A DNA stretch of 64,000 bases, from the NCBI GenBank assembly GCA_947377285.1, contig CANCFT010000003.1, positions 1 through 64,000 on the forward strand, read 5' to 3'. The position numbers and the translations under genes were made by a program. The first letter of the stretch is position 1; every line of letters starts with the position of its first letter. Below the pieces are notes generated by a model. That model was not told the DNA's origin and did not search any database. It worked only from the letters and a program-made list of their open reading frames with translations. Of this stretch, positions 38,042 through 48,306 are shown one piece after another. The stretch is from Bacteriovoracaceae bacterium. Its GTDB lineage: Bacteria > Bdellovibrionota > Bacteriovoracia > Bacteriovoracales > Bacteriovoracaceae.

Positions 38042-41000
38042 ATATTCCTTCTGTACTTGCCACCAACTTCATACAAGAGGTTCGTTATTTGGCCTAGACT
38101 TGCAAAATTAACAGTCATTAAAAGTTCTTCAAATATATTACCGTTACTAAGTGCAACTGCTTTTAACTTTTTTAATGCTTCTGCTGTTAAATCTTGGTTT
38201 CTTAACTTAAACTTTTCAAGCCTTTTTATCTGATCCATTTTTTCATCATCAGTGCATCGGGAAATTTCTATTTCTCTAGACATTTGTTCACCAATATCTG
38301 GTGCAATGTATGTATTAACTCCAATAATTGGGAATGCTCCACTATCTTTAAGAGTTTCATAATAAAGTGATTCTTCTTGAATTTTTGATCTTTGATACAT
38401 ACTTTCCATTGCACCCAAGACACCACCTTTGTCAGAAATATTTTCAAACTCCCTTAATACTTGCTCTTCTACTATCGCGGCTAACTCCTCTACGATATAA
38501 GAGCCTTGTAGTGGATTATCTGTTTTGTTCATTCCAAACTCACGATTGATAATCATTTGAATGGCCATGGCCCTTCTGACAGACTCTTCCGTTGGAGTAG
38601 TAATCGCTTCATCGTAAGCATTAGTATGTAGAGAATTACAGTTATCTGAAAGAGCTAAAAAAGCCTGAAGGGTAGTTCTAATATCATTGAAGTCTATTTC
38701 TTGAGCATGTAAAGATCTACCAGACGTTTGTACATGGTATTTAAATTGTTGTGATTTCTCATTAGCACCATATTTATCTCTAAGAGTAACTGCCCAAATT
38801 TTACGAGCAACTCTACCCATAACTGTATATTCTGGATCTAAACCATTAGAAAAAAAATATGATAAATTTTGGCAAAAATCATTTATATCCATTCCTCGAC
38901 TTAAATAATATTCAACAAAAGTAAATCCATTAGTTAATGTAAAAGCCATTTGAGAAATGGGATTTGCCCCTGCTTCGGCTATGTGGTAACCAGAAATTGA
39001 AACCGAGTAATAATTTTTTATTTTATTTCTGCAGAAAAGTTCTTGAATATCACCCATCATTTTTAATGCAAATTCCAATGAAAATATGCATGTATTTTGA
39101 GCCTGATCTTCTTTTAAGATATCTGCCTGAACGGTTCCTCTTACCTGTTTCATTATTTCTATACGTTTTAATTGATTCCAAAAATCATCACCTTTTAAAG
39201 TTTGTTTCATCGCAGTGTTCATATACATTGCTAAGATAATTGGGGCAGGCCCATTTATAGTCATTGAGACTGATGTTTGAGGATCAATCAAACTAAAACC
39301 TTTATAGAGATCTTCCATATCATCTAGTGTTGCAATTGAGACTCCGGCCTCTCCTATTTTTCCAAAAATATCTGGGCGTGTATCAGGATCTTCACCATAA
39401 AGAGTTACTGAATCAAATGCTGTTGACAGGCGTTTCGCTTGATCATCTTTAGAAAGGTAGTGAAATCGTGTATTAGTCCTAAGAGGGCCACCTTCGCCAG
39501 CAAACATTCTTTTTGGATCTTCATCTGCTCTTTTAAAAGGGAAGATCCCTGCTGAAAATGGAAAATGTCCAGGAAGGTTAGAAGTTTTTAAAAACCGGTA
39601 TTTATCTGTTAGAGAGTAAAATTTAGGATAAGCTACTTTTGAAATGTCATTTTGAGAAAGTGATTTATATTTTGTTTCAACTTTAATTTCTTTTCCTCGA
39701 ACAAAATATGAAAAGACTCCCGATTCATATTGAGCGATTGTCTCATCTAAAGTTTTTAAATTTTCAAAGACATCTTCTGGAATTGTTTTTTTTATTTCCT
39801 CCAGTTTTGAAATAACATCTTTATTGCCAGCTAATAATTGAGAAGTAATTAGTAGCGCTTCATAATCACGCAATTTCTCTGCATTTAAAAATGTATTACG
39901 ATTGTAATGTCTTAGCGTTGAGGCAATATCTCTTAAATATAGTGTGCGCTCTGGCGCTATAATTCTATTCTTAACTAGCGGGGCTTTGTCACACTTGATT
40001 GTAGTTATGTCATCAGTCACTACATTCATGGATTTAGCAATGTCACAAAAAAGTGCATTCACACCGACATCATTAAATTGGGATGCCATTGTCCCATAAA
40101 TTGGCAATTCAGCATCTTCCGGAGAACCTGGATGTCCAGCGAATAAATTATGATTTCTTCTGTATTGTTTGCGTATGTCTCTTAAAGCATCTTCTGATCT
40201 AGGTTTTTCAAATTTATTAATGACAATAAAGCTCGCTGCTTCAAGCATTTCTATTTTCTCTAATTGTGTTGCAGCTCCATACTCTGGAGTCATTACGTAA
40301 ATACATTTATCTGCAACTTTTGTAATTTCGTCAGAAGCTTGGCCAATTCCAGAAGTCTCAACCAAAATTAAATCAAATGATTGAGATTTTAAAAAGTTTA
40401 CTACTTCTTTTATATGAGGAGATAGTTCAGTGTTTGAATTTCTAGTTGCCAGGGAACGAATATAAAAATTGGAAAAGCTAGCACTCCCCAATCTGATTCT
40501 GTCACCCAATAAAGCCCCAGATGTTTTTTTCTTTGTTGGGTCCACTGAAATTAGGGCAATCCTTGAATTTGGAGAATGGCGATAAAAGCGTAACAATAAT
40601 TCGTCAATTAAAGATGATTTTCCCGCACCACCTGTACCAGTAATTCCCAGCACAGGAATAGTTCCCAGCTTGTATTCTATTGGTGATGAGCCTTCATTTT
40701 CAATTGCCGTAATTACTTTTGAAATTTCTCGGTCACTTAATTTATTAACATCAAATTGATTGAAATTTACACCCACAAGAGTAGACTCACTCGCCTTTTC
40801 AATCATGTCGTCAATAATGCCATTGAGTCCTATTTCCATTCCATCTTGAGGAGAATAGATGCGAGTTATTCCTCTAGAATGAAGTAATTTTATTTCGCTA
40901 GGAGTAATAACCCCACCGCCGCCGCCAAAAATTTTAATTTTCGCAGCACCTGCAGCATCTAACAGCTCTCTAATATAAGTAAAATATTCAACGTGCCCAC

Positions 41001-41193
41001 CTTGATATGAACTCAGTGCAACACCGTTGGCATCTTCCTGTAGGGCCGCGTCTACAACCTCTTGGGCGGAGCGATTATGGCCCAAGTGGATAACTTCAAC
41101 ACCTTTTGATTGGAGCATTCGTCGCATAATATTGATTGAGACATCATGCCCGTCGAAAAGGCTTGCAGCAGTAACAAATCTAAGTTTTTTCAT
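38038..41193 (-). CDS. icmF: Fused acyl-CoA mutase (IcmF type: B12-binding + G-protein chaperone + mutase)
   Basis: B12 domain (SLFDGHDVSINIMRRMLQSKG...GGGGVI), GTPase (GITGTGGAGKSSLIDELLLRF), mutase domain (SVSISGYHIAEAGANPISQMAFTLTNGFTFVEYYLSRGMDINDF) in one 1051-aa ORF. Confidence 0.92.
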   Translation of the reverse strand: MKKLRFVTAASLFDGHDVSINIMRRMLQSKGVEVIHLGHNRSAQEVVDAALQEDANGVALSSYQGGHVEYFTYIRELLDAAGAAKIKIFGGGGGVITPSEIKLLHSRGITRIYSPQDGMEIGLNGIIDDMIEKASESTLVGVNFNQFDVNKLSDREISKVITAIENEGSSPIEYKLGTIPVLGITGTGGAGKSSLIDELLLRFYRHSPNSRIALISVDPTKKKTSGALLGDRIRLGSASFSNFYIRSLATRNSNTELSPHIKEVVNFLKSQSFDLILVETSGIGQASDEITKVADKCIYVMTPEYGAATQLEKIEMLEAASFIVINKFEKPRSEDALRDIRKQYRRNHNLFAGHPGSPEDAELPIYGTMASQFNDVGVNALFCDIAKSMNVVTDDITTIKCDKAPLVKNRIIAPERTLYLRDIASTLRHYNRNTFLNAEKLRDYEALLITSQLLAGNKDVISKLEEIKKTIPEDVFENLKTLDETIAQYESGVFSYFVRGKEIKVETKYKSLSQNDISKVAYPKFYSLTDKYRFLKTSNLPGHFPFSAGIFPFKRADEDPKRMFAGEGGPLRTNTRFHYLSKDDQAKRLSTAFDSVTLYGEDPDTRPDIFGKIGEAGVSIATLDDMEDLYKGFSLIDPQTSVSMTINGPAPIILAMYMNTAMKQTLKGDDFWNQLKRIEIMKQVRGTVQADILKEDQAQNTCIFSLEFALKMMGDIQELFCRNKIKNYYSVSISGYHIAEAGANPISQMAFTLTNGFTFVEYYLSRGMDINDFCQNLSYFFSNGLDPEYTVMGRVARKIWAVTLRDKYGANEKSQQFKYHVQTSGRSLHAQEIDFNDIRTTLQAFLALSDNCNSLHTNAYDEAITTPTEESVRRAMAIQMIINREFGMNKTDNPLQGSYIVEELAAIVEEQVLREFENISDKGGVLGAMESMYQRSKIQEESLYYETLKDSGAFPIIGVNTYIAPDIGEQMSREIEISRCTDDEKMDQIKRLEKFKLRNQDLTAEALKKLKAVALSNGNIFEELLMTVNFASLGQITNLLYEVGGKYRRNM

Positions 41194-41323
41194 AGTGACC
41201 CATCTTTTTAAGAGATATTAAATCCAATAACTTTAAATCCAGGTAAATCTATTAGCAAGAAAAGTGGATTTAGGTTATAATTGGTATCAATTATTAACAC
41301 AATTTTTATGAATTTGGTTTGCT

Positions 41324-41749
41324 ATGAGCACCGATAATTTAACGAATAAAGAAATAAATAACGAAGAAGCTATCATAGTGGAAAACCCTTTCCATTCAGC
41401 GCGCTTGAAACCTAAACGAAAGGGTAAAAAGCCACCTAAGTTATTAGCTGTTGTGCACCAATCAGGTTGTACTGGTTGCGAAATTTGCATTCAAGGTTGT
41501 CCTGTTGATTCTATAGAACTCGTACCAGGTCCTCTTCCAGAAAATCCTCAATTTCAGCAAACAGTTGAAATTGATTTAGCTCGCTGTATTGGTTGCCAGA
41601 ATTGTTCTCAAGATTGTCCTTGGGAAACAATAACAATGTATGAACACAACGATGCCTTCATTGCTTGGTCTAGCGAAACTTTATTTTCAGAACTTTATGT
41701 TGATGAAGTAAAAGTCGATGAAATGAAAAAGCTTGTATCTGGAAATTAA
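41324..41749 (+). CDS. 4Fe-4S dicluster ferredoxin-type protein
   Basis: CTGCEICIQGCPVDSIE ... CIGCQNCSQDCPWETITMY. Confidence 0.9.
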   Translation: MSTDNLTNKEINNEEAIIVENPFHSARLKPKRKGKKPPKLLAVVHQSGCTGCEICIQGCPVDSIELVPGPLPENPQFQQTVEIDLARCIGCQNCSQDCPWETITMYEHNDAFIAWSSETLFSELYVDEVKVDEMKKLVSGN

Positions 41750-42483
41750 TTTTTTTTATTAAATATTTTCTTAGAAAGAATTGCTAAAACCATCAATCCT
41801 ATTGAAATAAATTGTGATGTTGAAAAAGAGAGCCAAAAAACACCACGAATTTCATCTCCTCTAAAAAATTCTATTAAAAATCTAATTGTTGAATAGATAA
41901 GAACATAATTCGTTATTACGTTTAAATTACTTTTTTTATCTTTAATCCATTTTAATGAAAAATATCCGAGAATTATTAGTGAGAATGCCTCATAGAGTTG
42001 AACAGGATGACGAAACTCCCCATTCATTTGAACGGCCCAGGGTAAATCGCATTGAACACCATAACAACAACCAGTCATAAAACAACCAATTCTACCAATG
42101 GCATGACCAAATATTAATCCCGGCATTAATAAAAAGCTTTTTTTGAAATCAAATTTTTTTAGACCTAATGAATAGATTAAATAAAAGATTAGTCCAAAAA
42201 TTAATCCTCCATAAAAAACAAACCCACCTCCAAGCCAAAAATAATTAGCGTAAATATATTGATAGATTTTATGTTGAGCTGAAAACAAGAGGAAAAATAA
42301 TTTTGCCCCAACCCAAGAAGAGATAAATATCCCTATAAAAAACTTTAAAAGGGGTGCTGAGTCTTCTTTATATTTATCAAATAAGAAAACTGTTAAATAA
42401 TATCCAACACCCCATGCCAACCCCATAAATAATGGATATGAAAAAAGTGTAAAATAAGTGGATTTAAATAGTATTGGTAACAA
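41746..42483 (-). CDS. lgt: Prolipoprotein diacylglyceryl transferase
   Basis: GHAIGRIGCFMTGCCYG, RHPVQLYEAFSLI, RFLIEFFRGDE. Confidence 0.93.
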   Translation of the reverse strand: MLPILFKSTYFTLFSYPLFMGLAWGVGYYLTVFLFDKYKEDSAPLLKFFIGIFISSWVGAKLFFLLFSAQHKIYQYIYANYFWLGGGFVFYGGLIFGLIFYLIYSLGLKKFDFKKSFLLMPGLIFGHAIGRIGCFMTGCCYGVQCDLPWAVQMNGEFRHPVQLYEAFSLIILGYFSLKWIKDKKSNLNVITNYVLIYSTIRFLIEFFRGDEIRGVFWLSFSTSQFISIGLMVLAILSKKIFNKKN

Positions 42484-42967
42484 TGTCTTCTTTCTTTTTA
42501 TTCAAAAATAAAAGATCAATAATTAATAATATGGCCGCAATTGTAATTGAGCTATCTGCAATATTAAAAGCTGCGAAATGGTGTGTACTCCAAAAGAAAT
42601 CAAAAAAATCTACAACATAATTCATACTAAAGCGGTCGATGAGATTTCCAACAGCTCCAGCAAAAATAAGGCTATAAGATAAACAATGAATTAAATTAGA
42701 ATTTCGATTTGTCCAAATTAAATAAACCAACCAAAAACAAGCAACCACTGGTAAAGCAAAAAACAAAGGTGTTCTTATATATTCTGGAGCATAAGCGAGC
42801 ATTCCAAAGGCAGCTCCTGGATTTCTCACATAGGTTAGATGAAAGAAATTTGGAATGACAGGAACCGATTCTCCTAATGAAAATTTTTGCTGAACCATTC
42901 CTTTTGTTAATTGGTCAGAAATAATAATTGTCGCGATCATAATGCACATTTTAAAAATTCTATTCAT
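42464..42967 (-). CDS. lspA: Lipoprotein signal peptidase
   Basis: ISDQLTKGMVQ, YVRNPGAAFGML, GAVGNLIDRF, VVDFFDFFWSTHHFAAFNIADSSI. Confidence 0.95.
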   Translation of the reverse strand: MNRIFKMCIMIATIIISDQLTKGMVQQKFSLGESVPVIPNFFHLTYVRNPGAAFGMLAYAPEYIRTPLFFALPVVACFWLVYLIWTNRNSNLIHCLSYSLIFAGAVGNLIDRFSMNYVVDFFDFFWSTHHFAAFNIADSSITIAAILLIIDLLFLNKKKEDIVTNTI

Positions 42968-42971
42968 TTTA

Positions 42972-44468
42972 TTAACCGTTTACATAATCTTTTGCTGTGA
43001 TTTCATATTTTTCAATTTTTCTAAGCAATGTTTTTTTCGGAATATTTGCCTTCAGCGCAGTTTGATTTATTTTTCCTCGATTTTGCTTTAAAGCCCAGAC
43101 AATAAATTCTTTTTCAAACAAATCTTTTGCTATTTGAAAATCCATAACCATTTCTTTTGAATTTAGAATATTATTAAAAGAAAATCCTTCGTTTACTCTA
43201 ACGACATCATCACTTTTCATGTCAAATATAGAATCTTGAATTCCTTCAACATCAATCATTAATTCAGAATTTTCTTCTGGCTCAGGGACTTTCGTGGCGG
43301 AAGTTAATTTTAAATTTGAAGGTAGAGAAGGTGCTTGAATCATATCAGAAGATTCAATGATAAAAGCGTGTTCAATTACATTTCTCAACTCTCTAATATT
43401 TCCAGGCCATGAAAAATTAACTAATAAATTTTTAGCTTCTTCGCTTACGCCTTTGATATTTAAAGCATGAACATTATTAAAGTATTTTATGTAGTATTCG
43501 ACCAAATGGGGAATATCGCTTTTTCTTTCTCTAAGAGGTGGTAAATAGACTGGAAGTACGTTTAAGCGATAAAATAAATCTTCGCGAAAAGTACCATCTT
43601 TAATCATTTGCTCAAAAGGTTTATGAGAGGCTGCGATAACACGTACATCAACTTTTATTTCTCGATTAGATCCAATTGGTGTGAATGTTTTTTCTTGTAA
43701 TACTCTTAAAAGCTTTACTTGCATTGTTGGAGAAACATCACCAATTTCATCTAAGAAAAGTGTTCCACCATCAGCGTATTGAAACTTTCCAAGCTTTCTT
43801 TCATTTGCTCCAGTGAAAGCTCCTTTTTCATGCCCAAACAATTCTGATTCAATTAAATTCTCAGGAACTGCGGCTAAATTAATTGTAACAAATTTAGCAT
43901 CTTTTCGAGGGCCATTATAATGTATAGCTCTTGCAACTAGCTCTTTACCTGTACCAGACTCACCTCTAATTAAAACAGGAGTATTAACTTTTGCAAGCTT
44001 GTCGATTACATTAAAAACTTTTTGCATTACATGAGATTCACCAACAAATTGATCATCCCCTCCAAGTGAGAGCCGAGGAGAAGAAAAGAGTGAAGTCTCA
44101 ACTAGAGATCTTGCTTTAAGCGCTCGCTTAATAAGAGCGACTAAATTTTCAGATGAAATTGGCTTTTCTAAATAATTATATGCACCTTCTTTAACTACTT
44201 TTACGGCATCAGAAACATTGGAATATGCTGTTAAAATAATCACGATGACAGATGGATCAACTTTTTTAATTTCAGTTAAGGCGGATATCCCATCCATTTC
44301 TGGCATGTTGACATCCATTACAACTAAATCATATTTTTCTTTATAGACCGCCAGCAAAGCCTCTTTACCATTATTGGCAACATCTACTGAAAAATTATGA
44401 TAAAGAAGAGCTTCTTTAACAGAATTTTGTAAAACCTTATCATCATCTACAACAAGTACTCGATGCAT
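42972..44468 (-). CDS. NtrC-family sigma-54-dependent response regulator
   Basis: Receiver (DLVVMDVNMPEMDG), AAA+ (GESGTGKELVARAIH, ESELFGHEKGAFTGA, GTLFLDEIGD), C-terminal HTH. Confidence 0.96.
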   Translation of the reverse strand: MHRVLVVDDDKVLQNSVKEALLYHNFSVDVANNGKEALLAVYKEKYDLVVMDVNMPEMDGISALTEIKKVDPSVIVIILTAYSNVSDAVKVVKEGAYNYLEKPISSENLVALIKRALKARSLVETSLFSSPRLSLGGDDQFVGESHVMQKVFNVIDKLAKVNTPVLIRGESGTGKELVARAIHYNGPRKDAKFVTINLAAVPENLIESELFGHEKGAFTGANERKLGKFQYADGGTLFLDEIGDVSPTMQVKLLRVLQEKTFTPIGSNREIKVDVRVIAASHKPFEQMIKDGTFREDLFYRLNVLPVYLPPLRERKSDIPHLVEYYIKYFNNVHALNIKGVSEEAKNLLVNFSWPGNIRELRNVIEHAFIIESSDMIQAPSLPSNLKLTSATKVPEPEENSELMIDVEGIQDSIFDMKSDDVVRVNEGFSFNNILNSKEMVMDFQIAKDLFEKEFIVWALKQNRGKINQTALKANIPKKTLLRKIEKYEITAKDYVNG

Positions 44469-44504
44469 ATCATTCTCCTCGCCTTTTAACTTACCAATAT
44501 TTTA

Positions 44505-46379
44505 CTACTGGTTGAGTAATTTAACTAAGAATTTTGTTTCTTTAGTTAGAATAGATTCTACAGAAATCGTTCCGCCATGTAACTCGACAAAATATTTAAC
44601 CAAGTATAGTCCCAAACCAGTTCCTTTTATCGAGTGGTTTGCATCATTTTTTATCCGATAAAACTTCTCGAAAATATTTTGTAGCTCTTCTCCTGGTATT
44701 CCAGCTCCATTATCGACTATTTCAATATAAACCCACTTATCATCATCCCAGGTCTTTATTTGGACAACTGAGCCTATGCCAGAATATTTTATCGCGTTTT
44801 CCACTAAATTTGAAATAACTCGCGTGATTAAAGTTGAATCTATTTGAATTGGATATAATGGAGCCAAGCTTTTCTTAATTTGAACATCTTTTTGAGAAGC
44901 ACTGAAATTTAGATCTTTAACAACGGACTCAATCACTGAATTAACATCTTTTGAGGTTTTATTTAGTCCAAAATTACTTGATTCAATTTTTGTTAAATCC
45001 AATATGCTCGAAATAAATTTATTAAGTTCTTTGGTTGAGTCAATAATCAACTGTGACTTTTCTCGAATCTCTGGGCTTGAGGCGTTTAAGTGGTAAAGGT
45101 TATCAGCAACACCTGCAATTTTAGCCACAGGTGTTTTCAAATCATGGCTCATAAGTGATAGAAAATTTTGTTTTAATTTTTCTACTTTTTTTAGAATTTT
45201 AGCTTCTTCTTGAATTGCAAACCGACGTTGATATTCCCCGATTGCTCTAAAAGGTATCCAAATATAATAGACGACAAAGACCGTTACAATTAAATGTGCG
45301 GTATAAAGCCAAAATCCCAGAAGGACAAATAATAAATACGAGATTAGCAAAATGGACATTAACATTAAAATTGTAATTATCAAGCCATCCTTGGGCTTCA
45401 ACTTTGAAATCAAAATTGAAAGTATTACTCCAAGAATAAAGGCCAAAACATTTGAAACAATCCTTGGAATCATTTTTATTGTTTTATTTTGTATTAAGGC
45501 ATCGATGATTGCTGCATGTATAATAAGTTTGGGCGCTTTATACTCTTCTTGATTAAATGGAGTTAAGTAAAAATTATCTCTTTGTGAAATGTAGTTTGGA
45601 CCGATTAATACAATTTTATCTTTAAAGATTTCTGGAGAAAAATTACCTACGAGTACTCGGTGAAATGGAATTGTTTTGTATTTAAAATCACTATATATGG
45701 GTGAACTTGCATATCGAAAGAGCACAAAGTTAGCATCTGCTTCGTCATTATAATAGGCGCCTAAAACATCTGAAACACTAATCGCATTTTTATTGTGCTT
45801 CCGTCTAAACTGATTTGCTGTCATTAAGTGAAATGACTCTTCTCCGGAAACATTAAAAATGGCCCTCCTAACAATATCATCTTTGGCAAATGTATTATTA
45901 TCAATATTGAGCTGAGCGAGAGCATTAGGAAATTCTCTAAGGGCTTCTGGCGGCAGGACTTCACCATTATTATCGTTTATTTCGGTTCCAAAATTAATTT
46001 TTCCACCAGCCGCAGTGAATTTTTTTAAATTATTTTTAAAAGTGTTAAAATAAGTTTGATCGGCCGGCAGAACTTCTGGCAAGTTGAAAACAAAATCAAT
46101 AATCTCAGGTTTTGAATTGATAATTTTTTCTATAAACCTAGAATGTGTGGCATACGTATATGGATAAGTATCTCCAAGATAATCATCACTTTCTTCATCC
46201 ATAGTAACAATTACAATTTCACGTGTAGGCTTCAAACCAAAATCCATTCGAACCCGAAGGTCATAGAAAATAGATTCAAGCGAAGCTAGTGGGTATTGAA
46301 ATAAAATTGTTACAAATATAAGTGTAAAAAATAAGGGGTAATACTCAGAAATATCAAAATTAAATTTTTTAAGTTTCAT
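44505..46379 (-). CDS. CHASE2-domain sensor histidine kinase
   Basis: N-terminal CHASE2-like region, TM segments, LSLMSHDLKTPVAKIAG H-box, NLVENAIKYSG, DNGAGIP, KGTGLGLYLVK. Confidence 0.92.
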   Translation of the reverse strand: MKLKKFNFDISEYYPLFFTLIFVTILFQYPLASLESIFYDLRVRMDFGLKPTREIVIVTMDEESDDYLGDTYPYTYATHSRFIEKIINSKPEIIDFVFNLPEVLPADQTYFNTFKNNLKKFTAAGGKINFGTEINDNNGEVLPPEALREFPNALAQLNIDNNTFAKDDIVRRAIFNVSGEESFHLMTANQFRRKHNKNAISVSDVLGAYYNDEADANFVLFRYASSPIYSDFKYKTIPFHRVLVGNFSPEIFKDKIVLIGPNYISQRDNFYLTPFNQEEYKAPKLIIHAAIIDALIQNKTIKMIPRIVSNVLAFILGVILSILISKLKPKDGLIITILMLMSILLISYLLFVLLGFWLYTAHLIVTVFVVYYIWIPFRAIGEYQRRFAIQEEAKILKKVEKLKQNFLSLMSHDLKTPVAKIAGVADNLYHLNASSPEIREKSQLIIDSTKELNKFISSILDLTKIESSNFGLNKTSKDVNSVIESVVKDLNFSASQKDVQIKKSLAPLYPIQIDSTLITRVISNLVENAIKYSGIGSVVQIKTWDDDKWVYIEIVDNGAGIPGEELQNIFEKFYRIKNDANHSIKGTGLGLYLVKYFVELHGGTISVESILTKETKFLVKLLNQ

Positions 46380-47185
46380 CTAAGTTCTTCGGCCCTAGCT
46401 TCAACTTTTATATGATTAATGAGTATGTAATTTAACATATCTGTAGTTTGGTTATTAACATTGTTTAATTCATTAATTAACATTCCACCAACACTGAACT
46501 CTTTGCAAACAGGTAAGTAGCTAACCTTAAACAAGGCAGAAATATAATCTTCTTTTAAACCACTAAACATTCCAACTCTTTGGTCAAAACCAAAGACTAT
46601 TTTTTCATTTTCATAAAGTTTTGATTTAATAAAATAAGCTGGGTACAAAAATACATTTAAAAATGAATTAATGGGTTTTGTTTTAAATAAGCCCCTTAAA
46701 AAATAGACTGGAAAATAAAGAACTAAAAAAATAAGACTTGCAAAGGTACGGTGCTTGGCTTCGTTTGATCTAAAACGCAAAAGAGAGGCATATATTAAGC
46801 TATTGAGCTCACTCCTTGTAAATGAGTTGTAAACATTTCTACCAATTATAAGTGCTGGTTTTCCAAAATATGAGTTTGTAAAATATAAATTATTAACAAA
46901 GACGTTTGACCAATAAACCTTAACTTCCGGAATTTCACAATGGCAGCAAAAGTTCTTCACTTGATTAATGAGAATTTCATCATCTGTTACATATCTTGCT
47001 TTAACAAAGATAAGTATAATTTTTTCACCCCAAACAGAAAAGATGGCAAATAGAAAAAGGGCAATCAAGCTACCTATTAAAAATCCCCAATGCAAATCGA
47101 ATAGAAGTCCAATGAATCCAAAAGTGATAATAAAGATTGAAATTATAAAATATAAATATTTTAGTTGATAAATAAAAAGCCTCAC
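46376..47185 (-). CDS. Membrane protein resembling HtpX/M48 with a degenerate zinc site
   Basis: N-terminal TM pair, IPEVKVYWSNVFVNNLYFTNSYFGKPALIIGRNVYNSFTRSELNSLIYASLLRFRSNEAKHR, further TM; M48-like layout but no HExxH. Confidence 0.5.
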   Translation of the reverse strand: MRLFIYQLKYLYFIISIFIITFGFIGLLFDLHWGFLIGSLIALFLFAIFSVWGEKIILIFVKARYVTDDEILINQVKNFCCHCEIPEVKVYWSNVFVNNLYFTNSYFGKPALIIGRNVYNSFTRSELNSLIYASLLRFRSNEAKHRTFASLIFLVLYFPVYFLRGLFKTKPINSFLNVFLYPAYFIKSKLYENEKIVFGFDQRVGMFSGLKEDYISALFKVSYLPVCKEFSVGGMLINELNNVNNQTTDMLNYILINHIKVEARAEELR

Positions 47186-47407
47186 TTCGTAAACTAAGCA
47201 GTGTCATTATTACACTAGCTTCCTTAAATTATAGACAAAAATTCACTCCAGAGCTATAAGGCATAGAACGCATTTTTGAGAGAATTAAAAAAATTCCACC
47301 AGCTGGCAAGATGCTGATACTAAAGGGGTTTTCACGGTGCGGCTCTCATGTTTCTCGGAACTATGATAACAATAGGTTGTTTTAAGTAATTTACAGGGGA
47401 TTTATAT

Positions 47408-48244
47408 ATGAAATTTGAAAGACTTTTGTTTGGTACTGCTGGTGTTCCAAATTCAACTCCAAAGAAAAATAATCCGATCGAAGGGGTCAAGCAGGTTCAC
47501 GCTTTAGGTTTGGATTGCATGCAACTCGAGTTCGCACACGGAGTCCGAATGAAAGAAGAAGTGTCTTCGGGACTTCGTAAAGTTTCTTATGAACTTGGTG
47601 TGCCGTTAACTTCTCATGGCCCTTATTATATTAATTTAAATGCTAGAGAGCAGGATAAAATCGATTCATCAGTTGAACGTATTATTCAAACTGCTAAAAT
47701 TTCAGATCTATGTGGTGCAGAATCTATGACTTTTCATGCTGCTTTCTACATGAAAGATTCTCCTTATGATGTTTTTGACCTAGTTCAAAAGTCTTTAAAT
47801 GTTATTGAAGAGCGTCTTAATCGACTTGATATTCAAATTGAATTACGACCAGAATTAACTGGTAAAACTTCTCAATTTGGATCGTTAGAAGAATTAATTG
47901 ATTTAACAAAATCTGTATCTTCGTGCAGCCCTTGTATGGACTTCTCTCACCTGTTCGCACGAACAAACGAATATAATACTTATGAAGAATTTTGCACTGT
48001 CCTTGGTAAGCTTAAAGAAGAGCTGGATCCAAATGCATTACAGAATATGCACATCCATATTTCTGGAATTAGTTCGAATTCAAAAGGAGATTTAAAACAT
48101 TTAAATCTTGAAGACTCAGATTTTAATTGGCGTGAATTATTACGTGCCTTAAAAACTTTTGACTGTCGCGGTTATGTAATTTGTAATAGTCCAAACCTTG
48201 AAAAAGATGCAAAAATGATGAAAGATTTTTACGCTACTTTATAA
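47408..48244 (+). CDS. Endonuclease IV-like / xylose isomerase-like TIM-barrel protein
   Basis: LTSHGPYYINLNA, MTFHAAFYM, IELRPELTGKTSQFGSLEELIDL, CMDFSHLFAR, MHIHISGI. Confidence 0.85.
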   Translation: MKFERLLFGTAGVPNSTPKKNNPIEGVKQVHALGLDCMQLEFAHGVRMKEEVSSGLRKVSYELGVPLTSHGPYYINLNAREQDKIDSSVERIIQTAKISDLCGAESMTFHAAFYMKDSPYDVFDLVQKSLNVIEERLNRLDIQIELRPELTGKTSQFGSLEELIDLTKSVSSCSPCMDFSHLFARTNEYNTYEEFCTVLGKLKEELDPNALQNMHIHISGISSNSKGDLKHLNLEDSDFNWRELLRALKTFDCRGYVICNSPNLEKDAKMMKDFYATL

Positions 48245-48263
48245 TTTTTTTGACTAGTTTTTT

Positions 48264-48306
48264 GCAGCTTGAGTTTAGATAAACTTAAACTCAAGCTGCT
48301 TTTTTT
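48264..48306. terminator. Strong hairpin terminator between convergent genes
   Basis: Perfect 14-bp arms GCAGCTTGAGTTTA / TAAACTCAAGCTGC (48264-48277, 48286-48299) followed by a T tract; overlaps the 3' end of the 48291-48812 gene. Confidence 0.85.
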
